DNA from: CAZFBR01 sp035353495 [NCBI: uncultured bacterium]
Lineage (GTDB): Bacteria > DAOPZR01
Length of the DNA: 5,988 bases
Reading direction: 5' to 3'
Assembly: GCA_964517215.1 (NCBI GenBank)
Contig: CAZFBR010000212.1
Coordinates: 1 to 5,988, forward strand
Shown piece by piece: positions 5,917 to 5,988 of this stretch. The notes beneath the pieces were generated by a model, which saw only the letters and a list, made by a program, of their open reading frames with translations, was not told the origin of the DNA and searched no databases. Numbering within the stretch: position 1 is the stretch's first letter; the number at the start of each line of letters is the position of its first letter. A program made the translations under genes and the position numbers.

Positions 5917-5988
5917 TCAGACGCGAGTACGGAAGTAATCGATGATCTGCTGCAAGCCATCCGCCAGCGCGCCGGGCTACCACCACTG
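5917..5988 (-). pseudogene. 3' tail of a probable NAD-dependent sugar epimerase/dehydratase, with an in-frame TAG
   Basis: The minus-strand frame ending at TGA 5919-5917 reads PGALADGLQQIIDYFRTRV. This closely resembles the C-termini of short-chain sugar-nucleotide epimerases, dehydratases and UDP-glucuronate decarboxylases (pattern GWxP..LxxGLxxTIxYFR). The codon before this stretch is TAG (5979-5977), preceded by Trp-Trp. In the family that place often holds Gln or Lys, so a single CAG-to-TAG change would explain it. Only 24 codons are visible, so the family call rests on the tail pattern alone. If real, the gene precedes the fusion gene with a 19-base gap and would supply a sugar nucleotide to the same pathway. 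A frameshift, sequencing error or plain coincidence remains possible. Confidence 0.4.

Noticed and set aside
1-5988. tRNA, rRNA, CRISPR array or intact insertion sequence
   Set aside because: I saw no direct repeats with regular spacers, no tRNA-like cloverleaf and no transposase motif in any frame read.

Overview
The window looks like part of a cell-surface polysaccharide (O-antigen or exopolysaccharide) locus of a GC-rich Gram-negative bacterium, most likely a proteobacterium. The evidence is family content (Wzy/WaaL-type polymerase/ligase, GT4 glycosyltransferase, B12-type radical SAM protein, SAM methyltransferases, an apparent sugar-nucleotide epimerase tail) and base composition. No lineage marker is present, so the species cannot be named. 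Every convincing gene is on the minus strand and transcription runs from right to left.

Layout in transcription order: (1) 5988-5917, the last codons of what looks like an NAD-dependent sugar epimerase/dehydratase, with an in-frame TAG inside the visible part. (2) 5897-3696, one long protein whose N-terminal half is a polytopic O-antigen polymerase/ligase and whose C-terminal half is a GT4 glycosyltransferase. (3) 3699-2353, a radical SAM protein with an N-terminal B12-binding-like domain. (4) 2356-1583, a class I SAM methyltransferase. Genes 2-4 are joined by 4-base ATGA and GTGA overlaps, and genes 3 and 4 each have a GGAGG ribosome binding site, so they form a tightly coupled operon. (5) 1582-1258, a spacer of about 325 bases with an imperfect inverted repeat, a doubtful small lipoprotein-like ORF and a sigma70-type promoter. 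(6) 1257-382, a second, unrelated-looking class I methyltransferase with visibly lower GC. (7) 321-1, decayed remains of a second copy of the radical SAM/methyltransferase junction: a C-terminal radical SAM fragment, the same GTGA overlap, then a methyltransferase start broken by one extra base in a G6 run.

The likely joint role is assembly and modification of a surface glycan. The fused protein would couple sugar addition on the cytoplasmic side with polymerisation or ligation on the periplasmic side. The radical SAM enzyme and methyltransferases would modify glycan, lipid carrier or a linked group, but no substrate can be read from the sequence. The most notable points are the polymerase-glycosyltransferase fusion and the relic second copy of the radical SAM/methyltransferase pair, which suggests that pair was once duplicated or is an inherited two-gene module.
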